Source of the DNA: Agapetus fuscipes
Lineage: Eukaryota; Arthropoda; Insecta; Trichoptera; Glossosomatidae
DNA length: 64,000 bases
Direction: 5' to 3'
Assembly (NCBI GenBank): GCA_951799405.1
Contig: OX637344.1
Span: 7,192,001-7,256,000 of the forward strand
Below are positions 39,144-50,401 of the stretch, piece after piece; positions within the stretch are counted from its first letter, which is position 1, and every line of letters begins with the position of its first letter. Below the pieces are notes generated by a model. It did not search any database, was not told the DNA's origin, and was given only the letters and a program-made list of their open reading frames with translations. A program made the translations under genes and the position numbers.

Positions 39144-41329
39144 TAATGCTACATTGTAGCTATTTTATGCCATAGCTTTTTCACTGCATTTAATTGCAAT
39201 TTATATTAAACTGTAATTTTCCAAATGGAAATTATCATTATGAATTTCAAACAAATATCAAGTTGATTACAAATGGAAAATAAAAGGAAGAAAGTGATGT
39301 GGATTGATCGAGTAAAGAAAGATCTTTTAACTGGAGAGTTTAAGTATAACAAGCCACAATATGTAATTTAAAAGATTAAGCCAAAATATTTAGAAATATG
39401 GATTGTATTTTGCTCAATGGAATGATGAAAGTTTACTGGAGTAAATCTGAGTATGTTTTATCAGAAACTGAATTTAATTAGTTAGTAAATAAGATCCACA
39501 CATTAATTGCCATCAACAAAATTGTGAAGGCTAACATTTTTTTTGATATTGGTTACAAAGAACCCTTATCACATAGATCTGTGGCATTTTTACCAACAAA
39601 AAAAAAATCAAATTTGTAATTTTGTGCTGAGTCTATTCGCGGAAAAAAACCTGACTTGGCTTTGTGGATGGACAGTATCAAAATTGTCGGCACTGGCCAA
39701 GCAAGTCAAAATGAAGTCCCATCGATCTCCACGACTATAGCTTTAGCCCTAATATAATAGATGTCATTGGTTAGGTTTTAATTCATAATTTGTTAAAAAA
39801 CTGTAATTATTACTTGATAATGTTCCTAACTAGGCAAAATGTGTTCCTGGCCAGGCAAAAATATGTTTATAAATTGCATTCCTTTTCACTACCTTATTTG
39901 AAAAGAAAATACTGGACGAGAAAGTCTGGTGTACAAAAAGAGAGGTCTATTTCTAGCCATGGACTCGAACACAGCTGAAGAAAACTTTTGTTTACGCAAG
40001 GGCGCCAATTTTATACCTCAACAAAATGTGTCACATCTATGCATATAAAAATTATGTGCCAGGCGTTTATGTCAATTCTACATAATGTGCAATACATTTC
40101 TATTTTGTTAGTTTGTAAAATTCATTGAAAGCAGAGCTCAAAAAATTCATAAGTTACTATTCATTCTTTTTGCTAGAAGCAGATTGTTAGTAAGCCGCAA
40201 TTTTATTAATCTTACGTTTCTTTGTGCAGCTGTTTTTATCTGAGTTGAAAGAACCGAAGGTGGCCAATGTACATTTCTTTTCAAAAATGTTATTCTCTGT
40301 GTTTTCCCATATTGAGCTATTTTTTTTTAATTGTGGATTCTTTGGTTCTACATTTATTGCTAATCTATATTTTTTAGTTTGAAAGTATTGAAAAAAAAGT
40401 TTTGTATTTACATAATTTTAAGATGAACCGTTATGCCAGAACTTATATTATTTTTGACATGTGCTGGCAATATAGCTTACGTCTTCAGGAGCCACCCTTT
40501 CTGCCTGACCATTAAGGATGAACTAAGTTTTGTGTGGCAGAGTTAGTTGTTGTTGCCATTTTGATTTTAAAGTAGCTTTAAAAATGTGATTGTAAGCTTT
40601 GAGTTAACTTTGAAATAAACAATTATTGTAGAAACTTGTATACTTAACTTTCAAAAGCTCAAAATTGTTACAAAATAATGCTATCATCAATTCTAAATAA
40701 TGAAGAAAGCTGTTTCTTGCATTTGTAATATTGTTAAGGATTTATAAACTTACTTAGTGATATTTTTTCATACTTTTCTATGAACTATGATGCACTTCTC
40801 TGATTAGAAAAATATTTTTGATGCATACATGGATTAGAATGGACTCATTTAAAATATGGAGAATAAATGAAATGTCACTTGGCTAGACGCAGGACAGAGA
40901 AAATCATAACTTCAATTCAATAGTATGTCTGTAGTTTGAAAATAAACTAAAGTGCCATTTACTGCATTTAGTATAACTTTCAATTGCATATGTTTCACAA
41001 TACTGTAAAATAGAAGAGTTCCCTGATCATTGGGAATCCATTTTTATTTATAGAGGGTGACGTCACATAGCTGAGGGATTTTGTCATTGTGCTGAGTTTA
41101 TTATCCTATTTGATAAATTTGATATATCAAAGTGATAAAGCTTTGTTAGAATTAAAAAAAATGATTTTCAGGATCAACACAAAAAATCAGTAAATGCGTT
41201 GTACATTTGCTTATGGTTATTATTTTATGGCCAATTTCTTACAAAAAACTATTCTTGTAAAAATGACATGCTTTACAAAATAAAATTTATTCTTGCTTCC
41301 ATCAAATAATTTGTTTCCATTAATATATA
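39144..41329. other. Region downstream of ecd
   Basis: Probably includes the ecd 3' UTR (AATAAA near 39281). 39545-39620 resembles the GGTTGCTAGG repeat family. No gene seen in the rest. Confidence 0.45.
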
Positions 41330-41976
41330 GGTGAGAGGTACAGTTATTGGCCGGGGTATAGTTATTGGCCATTTCATTTTTAAAGCAAAGTAATAAGAAT
41401 TCTGCTATCTCTGTTACTCATATGCAATATTACTAATGTTGTCCATCTCATTGCGAACACTTACTAGTTCACAATTTTACCGCCAGGTTTTATTAGTGAC
41501 AGTTATGGTGTCGATATTGGAGTAATGTGAATTTTGCTGTCATTTTTTAAGCACACGCTTAAGGTAAGTACTCTTTATAAATGGTATATTATTATGTAAT
41601 AAGTGTGTTTATTGCAATCTTTTAAAGTTATCAGTGTTCAAATGGGATTAAATTATTCTATTGTCCAGCTGTTTTATCCAAATACAAAACACAACTATAC
41701 TTCTTACGGTGGCTAATAGCTGTAACATCAAACTCACATTTTATAGTTATTGGCCCCCCTGCCAATTACTATACTTTTCCTTGTGATTTTTTTTTGTCGA
41801 TATTTTCTTTGAAATTGTTTGTTTTTCCATTAAGTATGCCATGGATTTAAACAATATTTGTCAAAAACATCAGCGCACAGTTATTGGCCGGGCGGCCAAT
41901 AACTGTCACTTTGGCATGCCAATTACTGTGACTTTTCAAAATATATTTATTTTCTTTCAGGTACTCCTCAAAATCA

Positions 41977-42530
41977 TGTCAAAGACATCCAAATGGACTC
42001 AACCACAGCTTGATCTTGAATTTTACAACCAGCAGATGTATCAGTTTTTAAGACAATGAAACATTGGTGGAAATCAGCTCTTCACGATTGGCATGCGGAA
42101 AACCCTGGACAAATGTTTACTTAATCAAACATTGCTCTGGTTTTTTAAAAAGTCATGGGAAAAATTAAACCAGAATACTTCATAAATGGGTTAAGAGCAT
42201 GTGGGTTTTACCCATTCAACCAAGATGCGGTTGACTATAGCAAATGTCTGGGAAAATCTGCTATTTCTTCACACACCCAAAATTTAACGGAAAATTGCAG
42301 AGTGATGAATTTTGAGATTTGTAAGGAATATTATTACCTCAAATGAAGCCGTGGATAATAATGAAGAAAATGCCAATGAGTTTAACGAATCGGCAAACCA
42401 ATCATTAGGTCCCATATCCAGTGATATAATGGAGTTAAAGAATTACTTGTATCGTCCAAATGAACCGATAATAAAAGGAAAAAGACAGGTAGAAAGACTT
42501 TATTTTTTCCATTAGCTCTAGAGAATATCA
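41977..42530 (+). pseudogene. Pogo-like transposase remnant
   Basis: MSKTSKWTQPQLDLEF is a psq/HTH-like start, but the frame then joins the C-terminal part directly: WWKSALHDWHAENPGQMFT, stop, then KVMGKIKPEYFINGLRACGFYPFNQDAVDYSKC. That last block is the DDE-1 (pogo/Tigger/jerky) C-terminal signature (GFYPFN). The central DDE catalytic domain is deleted and stops are present, so it is nonfunctional. Confidence 0.8.
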
Positions 42531-42706
42531 AACTATACTGGAGAGAAAGACTAGGGAGAAGAAGAAGTTGGAGGACAAAAATAAAAAGCGAATAAAAGAA
42601 AAGAAGATAACACCGCGAAAAAAAGAAAACTTGCCGAAGAAAAAAAATGAAAAGCAACAAAGAAAACAAAAAGTGCAAAAGGAAATACTCCTGATCAAAA
42701 TGGTGA

Positions 42707-42961
42707 TCTAAATCTAAAATCTAAATCTAAGTTGCAAAGATATGTATCATTTGAGATTCATATTTAATCTATTCCCACAAGCAGTCACGCATATTTTCGC
42801 GCTCACACATGCCGCATGTGGATCTACAATATAACAACCCAATCCCAAATGAGCATAAGCCCTGCAACTCTTGCCGACCTTCCCTGAAACAGGGGTGACA
42901 TTGGCAAAGTGAACCATTTTTTACAGTACAGGTGGTCAGCCTCATACCAACCTATAAGTCA
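42707..42961 (-). repeat. RepA copy 9, full length
   Basis: CTAAATCTAAGTTGCAAAG to ATACCAACCTATAAG; inserted in the pogo-like element. Confidence 0.88.
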
Positions 42962-43097
42962 AGGAATACAAGCAATTACTTACATCCAGTTAAACAAACA
43001 AACTCTAAAAAATCTACAAAACATCCATTAAAATGAAAATTGATTCTTGTCCTTAGCCGCCCACATTACAGATCAGCCGCCATTTTTTCGGTTGTTA

Positions 43098-43335
43098 TGC
43101 GGCTGACCACCCATAATATAAAAATTGGTTCACTTTGCCAATGTCACCCCTGTTTCAGGGAAGGACGGCAAGAGTTGCAAGGCTTATGTTCATTTGAGAT
43201 TGGGTTTTTATATTGTAGGTCCACATGCGGCATGTGTTAGCGCGAAATTATACATATCTGCTTGTGGGAATGCATTTAGTATAAATCTTAAATGATATAT
43301 ATCTTTGCAGCTTAGATTAGATTAGATTAGATTAG
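43098..43335 (+). repeat. RepA copy 10, full length with long tail
   Basis: GCGGCTGACCACCCATAATA to GCTTAGATTAGATTAGATTA; at least four GATTA units. It abuts a LINE 3' remnant. Confidence 0.88.
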
Positions 43336-43490
43336 ACATACTTCTTTCATTTCATCCAGAGTCACAACCTTTTTCATACAAGTTTTCCTTTTATTATGAC
43401 TGTGGATATCCCATTCATTCGCAATTTCGGAAATTTGGTCCATCCATACCTTTCTCGGTCTTCCTCTACCACGAAATCCATCTATTCTTG
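43336..43490 (-). mobile_element. LINE 3' coding remnant
   Basis: Minus strand reads GRGRPRKVWMDQISEIANEW, then HNKRKTCMKKVVTLDEMKEV, the kind of C-terminus found in insect RTE/endonuclease-type LINEs. A second trace of the same end lies at 63573-63612. Confidence 0.55.
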
Positions 43491-44227
43491 CAAAATATAC
43501 TTTTTTTTTGATGATGAATGCAATTCAGATGATGACACTTACAGTAGTGAACAACTTTTCAGAATACTTAAAAACAGTTCATTTTAATACTATGTAGGTA
43601 CCTTTTTTGTAAACTTTTTTTGTTTTTTATGTGTGCCAATAAAATAATATGCTTTAAGAATAATATAAAACAACTAATACTAAATAAAGATAATTTAAAG
43701 TCTATGTAACATCCAAATATGTAACCATTCAACAATCAATTAGCTACAAAGAAATCTTGTAATGATTAGTTACACTTTTTTGTGTTTTACAATATTTTTA
43801 CTTATATTTTTAGACCTAATAACTTTTTATGAATAAAACATATATTACCATGGACAATATGTCCCTAATTTGTGTATTTTTGCTATCCACTATGATTTCC
43901 TATTCATTTATTGATGTTTTTCATGGCCGGCCAATAACTGTCACATGTATGGCCAATAACTGTGTAAAAATGGCCAATAGCTATAACAATCCCGTTTTCG
44001 AAGAAGAAAAGGCTGTGGATTTTTTATTATTCGCATATTGAAATATTTTTGTACATAAATATCTTACTGGTTAAATTATAATGACAACAGTGTTTACCAA
44101 AATAATTTAACTCATATTTTAAAAAAGTTATTGATGCTCAAAGTAAAAAAAATGGCTTAACCGGCCAATAGCTATACCCGTCACCCTATATATATATATT
44201 TTTTATTGATTCATTATTGAACTTATA

Positions 44228-44292
44228 ATAAATATCAGGATTATTTATTTGGTGAGCGCTGTTTATGTGTGAATCACACTTCCAGTGATTAG
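44228..44292 (-). repeat. SINE-3 3'-end fragment
   Basis: Minus strand: AAGTGTGATTCACACATAAA, CAGCGCTCACCAAATAAAT and an ATT-rich end. Confidence 0.65.
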
Positions 44293-44300
44293 CACTAAAG

Positions 44301-44600
44301 TCCGGCAGATAGCTCAGTTGGTAGAGTGCTTGCATTCCATTCCGAGAGCTCGGGTTGGAATCCCACCGAGGTTGTCAGAAATGATTTCCCATTTCGGTGT
44401 TTATTTCAAACCCAAAATAAAATACAGTCAAAGTTTACTCAGCTTCATAAGAATGAGTACTAGCCCCCTCGGGAGCTGGAAAACCCCCACAACTTCAACT
44501 GAAGTGGTTGGCTTAAGGCCGGCCCTCTTGCCTGTAAAAATAAATAGGTTCTATCCGCCACATGCGATTCCTTCGGGGAGAATGCTGCAAGAAGTTATAT
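44301..44600 (+). repeat. SINE-2 (tRNA-derived), full length
   Basis: Head has A box TAGCTCAGTTGGTAGAG and B box GGTTGGAATCCC, then GTCAGAAATGATTTCCC, ATTTCAAACCCAAAATA and 3' end GCGATTCCTTCGGGGAG. Best copy in the window. It looks tRNA-like but the arms do not form a full cloverleaf, so it is not a tRNA gene. Confidence 0.85.
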
Positions 44601-44605
44601 AATAT

Positions 44606-44697
44606 GTGTAGGTTGGTATTGTTTTTTACTACTACTGCCCATGTGTCACGTGCAGGTATGAAGTGTGAATATTAAATCTTTGCAACTTAGATTATGT
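44606..44697 (+). repeat. RepA copy 11, shrunken
   Basis: GTAGGTTGGTATTG then a jump to TTTGCAACTTAGATTATG; both ends of the family without the middle. Confidence 0.5.
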
Positions 44698-44869
44698 ATT
44701 GTTATAATGAAGAAGGACAGGTACAGGTAGTTAGCCAGGTGCTGTTTAATCAACTGAAGGTGTCTTGATCCGTAAATAAATTAGTGGGGGAATTAGGATT
44801 GCCTTTGGTTGGGTTATCACATCATCCTACTAGTTAACTCTACAATGTTCAGGCGTTCCTACCAAAAAT

Positions 44870-45312
44870 TTTGACCCCATTCTGTAGTGTAGTGGTTAAC
44901 GCTACGTACTCTTAATCGAAAGGTAGTGGGTTTGATTCTTCTTTTTCTTTTGAGTGAATGGTTATTTTATTTCTTTAGATGTTGCATCTCTATATGGGAA
45001 TTTGGTTCTTTTATTAAAGGATTGTCGCAGGTTTTTTAACCACAATGTCCTTCAGCGTCCTTGAGTTTTCTCTCCTAAATCTTTCAATGTATCAAAAGCA
45101 CAAAAAACATTATTTTTTTACATGCTCTTTGCTGTGTTGAAAAAATCATCTGCATATACAAAAGGTTCATCCAGCAACACAGTACCTACTTAATTGGGTC
45201 CTGCTTAAGAATTTTCGCCTTCTATAGGGACGACCATGCTCGCATAGAGCTCTTGAGGTGTGATCCAAACAAAAAAGGGCTCACCAAATAAATCCTGCTA
45301 ATAATTAGGTAT
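44870..45312 (+). repeat. SINE-3 copy with internal insertion
   Basis: Head TAGTGTAGTGGTTAACG and degraded B box GGGTTTGATTC, body GGGTCCTGCTTAAGAATT, end CTCTTGAGGTGTGATCC. About 120 bp longer than the 32364 copy. Confidence 0.75.
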
Positions 45313-45810
45313 TTAATTTAATTGCGAACCCAACTAGTCTATCCAGATCGTTTTGGAAAAGTATTGTATGCCACTGCACGTCATTAGCTATTGCAACACT
45401 CGTGCTGTTTAAGCTTAGTACGCATGTAGCAATGGCCCTCATTACTTGGCAGTGGCTTAAATGACTATTTCAGGAGGCGTAAGTCTGTGTAGAACATCAT
45501 GAGGTTGACATCTAGACAACGCTCTACATTATAGACTAGTCTCAGACCATGAATGCGAGAGCGGGTTGACAAACTGACAACAAGAATAGACTAGCGCTGA
45601 GAATTTATGTACACTCGTCTTTAAGGTTCATCCTTAAGATCCAAGGCAGATCGAGCACCATAATAATGTTGCAAAAAGCTAAATAAAAGAAGACGATTTA
45701 CAACAATCGTGGTTGCCGTCAATAATTTATATGAATCGGAGGCTTTTTTCAACATATATTCAAACCTTTTTCTTCTTCTTTGTAGCAAATTCCCACGGAG
45801 AGCAGGGGCG
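45313..45810. other. Nothing recognised
   Basis: No coding signal or family member between the SINE and RepA copy 12. Confidence 0.4.
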
Positions 45811-46012
45811 CCCATACCCATACTGTAAAAAAATGGTTTCAGGGACGGTAGGCAAAAGTTGCAGTGCTTATGTTCATTTGAGTTTCGTTTTTTATATTGT
45901 AGGTCCACATGCGGCATGTGTAAGCGCGAACTTATACGTGCCTGATTATGAGAATGCATTTAATAAGAATCTTACATGTAATAAATCTTTGCAACATGGA
46001 TTATATAGATAG
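45811..46012 (+). repeat. RepA copy 12, internally deleted
   Basis: CCCATACTGTAAAAAAATGG then the GTTTCAGGGACGG block, to TTTGCAACATGGATTATATA. Confidence 0.78.
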
Positions 46013-46960
46013 AAACCATTTTCGAAATTGTATCTCTCGGAGTGTCTCTAGGCTGTGAACGTATGCCAGTGGTAGTTAACCGTTGAATGTTTTGTTTTAT
46101 AATTCATGTCCCAACGCTGCTCTAAACTTTACACCGAGTGATGAGTGATGAAATATTGCATGCCGAGAATGACATTCACGACACTCATGCTTTACACAAC
46201 AAACTTTTCTGCCTCCATCATTTTTCCACGTGTTCTGTGAAGACAGGACTATCACTTGGGAGGAAGTCTTTCTCTAAATCATATTTGTTTTGAATATAAC
46301 TCATTTTCTTGCGTACGTTTTGTGCCCATTATTATTCAGTGAATGAGGAGTAGGTACCGACGAGTTTTCATTTTTTCAAAATGCACTAAAATTTCATAGA
46401 TATTTTGATCTCTTTAATTGAACGTTTTTGTCTTGTCCCCCCTACCTTTAAAGGTAGATAGTACGTATATATTATTTACTGCTTTTACCGCAAGGATAGT
46501 GAATTCCCTTCGGTCTTATAAATAGAAAAAAACATGGAAACTGAATCACTCACTAGGGGTGCTGTGGTCTCTTAGATAATTTTTCAGTTTACGCGATGTT
46601 TTATACTTGGGATCCTTCAGTAGTTATTCTTCGAGCAAGCACCTCAACATTCGAGTTGTGTTCGCTCCATTAGATCGGGATCCAGCCCAGATATCTGATA
46701 TTATGTCTCACAGACGATTTCATTATGAGTTCAACCCCCCCTCCTTCCCCCACCCCACTAGACTCTCCAGTTTTCTCTTATGTAAAAATCTCTGTATAAA
46801 ATATACGGTGTCTGTTTGTAATAATAGAGGCACTGATTTTTTTTTCAATAACTCTTTGTTTTAATCGAATTATTCTTCAGGAAATTTCTCCGCCTATACG
46901 AGTAAGGGATGAGGTTATATGGCGAAAAAATACAATTTTGTACTATGCAGCCTGTAACCA
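46013..46960. other. Nothing recognised
   Basis: Unique-looking, AT-rich; no frame or repeat identified. Confidence 0.4.
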
Positions 46961-47220
46961 GACGTTGATGCAAACTGCATTGGCTGGGTCACGTCCAGCG
47001 AATGGACCATTGGAGCCAGGAAAATATGGATGTGATGACGTACCAAAAGAGATGCAGGACAGTGGGAAGACCCAGATTAAAGGTGGCTGGACGGAGTGGT
47101 CGTAGACTGCCGTGCGGTAAAAGGATATAGCTGTAGAAGGAAAGCGTTGCACAGGTAGTGATGGCTGCGGTTGATCAAAAACACCAAAACCCATCTCTGC
47201 GGTTGTCGGGCCATCGATGA
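46961..47220 (+). mobile_element. RTE-like LINE 3' remnant
   Basis: Reads KLHWLGHVQRMDHWSQENMD, then GRPRLKVAGRSGRRL: the RxLxWxGHVxRM...GRPRxR hallmark at the C-terminus of RTE-type LINE proteins. Confidence 0.65.
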
Positions 47221-47317
47221 TGATGCTTTGAATATAATATAATTTTATTGTATTTTTTTTGTCTTGAGCCCATAATTTAAGTTGCTTGTATAAATTTACA
47301 TCTCTTGTTTATTTGCA

Positions 47318-47500
47318 ATGGCTCGAAAACTTGGGGTGAGTCTTGGCGTTCTTGATGAACCGCAGCCACCGCAGCCTGTCCAACGCCTTCCTCCTCCTGT
47401 CTCATACTTCTACTGCACGGCAGTGTGCAATACTCCGTCCAGCCTTAATCTGGGTCTTCTAATGGTTCTGCGCCCCTTTGAGTCTGTCATCCGAGACAGA
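47318..47500 (-). mobile_element. RTE-like LINE 3' remnant, inverted to the previous one
   Basis: The minus strand repeats GAAGACCCAGATTAAGGCTG and downstream bases of 47050-47200. The two copies form an imperfect inverted pair about 100 bp apart. Confidence 0.6.
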
Positions 47501-48060
47501 GTCCAAGAGTCTTCCCAGCATCAAAAGCTGGTTTGCTTTCTTATCATAAAATTGTTCCTGAGTCTTCAAACTTACAAACTGATGTTAATTTTACAGATAA
47601 AATGTACCGACAATAAATACTCAAAAGCGAATTTGCATTATCTTATCAATCAAGTTTTTTACGTAAATATTGTGGTACATCTAATTGGGCTAGCGACTGC
47701 AAGTAGATGTAGATTATGTAGAGACAAATAAATGAGGGAAATGGATTCTGCGGAAAGAATGAAATAAAAGTGTAAAATGAGATGGAATGAGATTGACTGA
47801 ATATTGCGGTGGAAATGAAAAAAGAATCAGCGCCGCTCTTTGGTGACATAATTGAGATTATAGATTGGTTCTTTTACGGTTGAAAATAATTGTTTCAGGA
47901 TAAGTGCGATGTTATCTTTTACACTTTTTAAGATTGTGATGCAAATACTTATTTATCTTATAAAAAGTACAGAAATTGTTTTTGCTTTCTAACCTAGAAA
48001 ATTGGATTCGAGATCGACAGTATCAGATATTGTACATTAAGGCTTTCACGGCCGGCACTT
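47501..48060. other. Nothing recognised
   Basis: AT-rich spacer without coding signal. Confidence 0.4.
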
Positions 48061-48204
48061 GACACAATCTTAAAATTTTTCTCGGGTTGTGTAGCCATGT
48101 TCTATCGGAAGTTTGTTACACTTTTTTGTTACACTTTTTTCCGGACGTTTCGCCCATTATCTGCGATGGGCCTCTAAAAAAAAAAAAAATTTTAAGATTG
48201 TGTC
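48061..48204 (-). mobile_element. Hammerhead element G remnant with 18-bp inverted ends
   Basis: GACACAATCTTAAAATTT inverted at both ends. Inside, the minus strand has GCCCATCGCAGATAATGGGC (stem II), GAAAC and GTCCGGA, the 3' half of the same ribozyme, but the CTGANGA half is lost (AGAGG runs straight into stem II). Confidence 0.55.
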
Positions 48205-48440
48205 AGTATCAGATATGTTTTATTTTATCTCAGCGTTTTATTTTTACCCGGGAGCTGCAGTGTCGTCAAATAGATAAATCTTATTGGTTGTTTACCAAGC
48301 TATCAAACATGGCCGCTCATTAACAGCTGATCGGACAGTCAAATGTGCTCCGTACAATGAGGTCTGCACATTTCAAAACATCAAAGAAGCTGTGATATCA
48401 TACGGCTGGGTGTAGGGCAAAATCAAACTAATAATTTATA

Positions 48441-48705
48441 AAATTGATTATTTTTCAATAAAAATTAAAAAATAAAAGAAATTAAAAACTTTGTTTTATT
48501 CCACTTTTATTGTTTTTGAGTATGTTACAAACGTTTTCGGAATACCTTCCATCATCGGGTAACAACAATTACTTAATTGTTGTTACCCGATGATGGAAGG
48601 TATTCCGAAAACGTTTGTAACATACTCAAAAACAATAAAAGTGGAATAAAACAAAGTTTTTAATTTCTTTTATTTTTTAATTTTTATTGAAAAATAATCA
48701 ATTTT
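48441..48705. mobile_element. Palindromic hammerhead element E (265 bp, almost perfect)
   Basis: Two arms of about 130 bp are practically identical in reverse complement, meeting at AATTACTTAATT. Each arm carries one ribozyme motif, then the AT-rich 3' segment TGGAATAAAACAAAGTTTTT. Confidence 0.88.
48581..48622 (+). ncRNA. Hammerhead ribozyme-like motif E (plus arm)
   Basis: TGTTAC / CCGATGA / GGAA-GGTA-TTCC hairpin / GAAA / ACGTTT / GTAACA. Stem I is a perfect 6-bp pair, stem II 4 bp. Core position 4 is C rather than U, which should cripple cleavage. The mirror copy is on minus at 48524-48565. Confidence 0.62.
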
Positions 48706-48779
48706 TTAAAATGAATTTCCACAGTGTTTCACAAAAATCTTTTCAAAATTTAATAATTTATCATTGATTGAATAGGTAA

Positions 48780-49000
48780 GCCCTTAGTATCTAAGGACCC
48801 TAGTTGCATAGATGTGTGAGGCTTGCCCGCCGAGACAAAAACAAATTTCAAACATCCGTGCAAAAAACCGACCACCACTTTTCGACACAATTTTTGTTTT
48901 ATTTTTTTAAATTTTAGAGTCAATCTTGCGATGACAAACGTGCGGAACCTAATTATTCATACACAGATACTTTTTCAAGATTGTATTTTTCATCGTAAGA
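48780..49000 (+). repeat. Diverged member of the GGTTGCTAGG repeat family
   Basis: CTTAGTATCTAAGGACC, GATGTGTGAGGCTTGCCCGC parallels 4135-4190. Low similarity. Confidence 0.35.
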
Positions 49001-49589
49001 AAAGAATGCCCAGTTTAAAAAGAAAACTACCCGTTGTTTGAAGTAGTTAGTTGGTGGAGAGTTGACCCTATGGGGCCGCTTCAATCTTGATCTGCGTTTA
49101 ATTATTTATCAGTTTTAATAACAGACACCTTGCGAACATGGAACGGAAGTGCCAGTGGATCCTTCACAAAGCCGGACCGGTGGTTTCTTGAAAGAGGCTG
49201 AAGCGCCCGCAACCAATGGACAAAGAAGAGCTGATGATATCTCGGCCTATCCTGGGATGGAAGCTGCGGAGATTGGAGAAAGGGGTTGTCCGTTTTTGTG
49301 CGTGCCAAACGATGATTTTATCGGGGGCATTGGCGTAGACATAATTCTAAAAACTTGGAAATAAATTAACGTAGGATATATTTATTATTTTTTAGAATAT
49401 TTATCTGAAATGATAAAAAAACGCATTTTTTTTATGAAGTAATGTAATTTTTTTCCTTACACTTAATTTGGAGTGTGAAGCCTTTTTGTTTGACAGTCTT
49501 TATTTTTTGATGACATGTAAAAATAATTCACTGTTCCCAATGACACTCCAGTTACTGGAAGAAGTGGAGGAGATAGGAGAAGGTTTATG
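49001..49589. other. Nothing recognised
   Basis: No convincing gene; a few short open frames show no recognisable protein. Confidence 0.35.
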
Positions 49590-49708
49590 TTTATGTGGGA
49601 AGTACACATACAGCATGTGTAAGCGCAAACTTAGACGTGTCTGCTTATGGGGCGTGCAAGCAAAATATATATCAGTAGGTACCTATATTTTGCTGCTTAG
49701 ATTATTAT
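49590..49708 (+). repeat. RepA copy 13, 3' half
   Basis: TATGTGGGAAGTACACATAC, CATGTGTAAGCGCAAACT to GCTGCTTAGATTATTATAG. Confidence 0.72.
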
Positions 49709-49736
49709 AGATCTACAATGATAAAAACTGCATGTA

Positions 49737-49810
49737 CTTTTTTACGAATTTGTAACTTCTTACCACCAACGAAGGTGTAGTATTTGGCGTGTGGAACCTA
49801 TTTTTGGGTA
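49737..49810 (-). repeat. SINE-2 3'-end fragment
   Basis: Minus strand ends AATAGGTTCCACACGCC, then CACCTTCGTTGGTGGTAAG, matching the 3' part of SINE-2. Confidence 0.5.
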
Positions 49811-50207
49811 ACAGTACTCGTTGACGGTTGCCTGGTACATATAATAACAAAACATCACTGTTGCAAAGTGCGGTTCTTTAGTACTAAGCCTCTCGCCAAT
49901 TTCGATTCGAAGGCCACTATTTTAGAATGAACTCGTGTGTTTCTACTCTCCCTCGACGTTGTTCAATTCAGTCTACCCCTTCCTCCCTCGCTTTTGATAT
50001 TGCAAAAAAGTTTTTTTTAATCGACGTAATGCGTTTTTTTGGCTCTGAAAAAAATAAATAAAAGAAGAGCCACTTCGATACCCGTCTAGTCTGTTAGGTA
50101 ATACAATTGATCATGAGCTAACACATGCCATTAGTTCATTACTAAAAAATAATTCACGTGAATACAATGAATTATAGTTGGACAATGTTTCTACCTCTTT
50201 CTCTACA
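49811..50207. other. Nothing recognised
   Basis: No coding or repeat signal. Confidence 0.4.
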
Positions 50208-50345
50208 TTAGAGGTTCACATTACATGCATTTTCACAAAACAGCTATGTTTAAGTTTGCTCTTAAACATGCCGCATGTAGTCCTACAATATAAAAACCCG
50301 AATCTCAAATGAACATACACCCTGCAACTCCTGCCGATCTTCCGC
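50208..50345 (-). repeat. RepA copy 14, partial
   Basis: GAGGTTCACATTACATGC to CTGCAACTCCTGCCGATCTT; truncated in the middle of the family. Confidence 0.78.
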
Positions 50346-50401
50346 ATTTCCGTCCTGGTAAATCGCACTACTTACGTTTTGGTATCGCATTACATTATTT
50401 T

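Larger units (their letters stand above)
41330..44186 (+). mobile_element. Decayed pogo-like (Tc1/mariner superfamily) DNA transposon
   Basis: TA target duplication at 41328-41329 and 44187-44188; inverted ends GGTGAGAGGTACAGTTATTG and GGGTGACGGGTATAGCTATTG. Thirteen-base motif GGCCAATAACTGT or its relatives occurs about 11 times near both ends. A pogo-like transposase remnant is inside (separate entry). RepA copies 9 and 10 and a LINE 3' scrap have invaded it. Confidence 0.85.

Noticed and set aside
42382..42678. Minus-strand open frame rich in Phe and Leu that looks like a membrane protein
   Set aside because: It is the antisense of the lysine-rich tail of the pogo-like transposase remnant.
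44301..44375. Functional tRNA gene
   Set aside because: A and B boxes are present but the acceptor and anticodon arms do not pair fully, and the sequence continues into a repeated SINE body.
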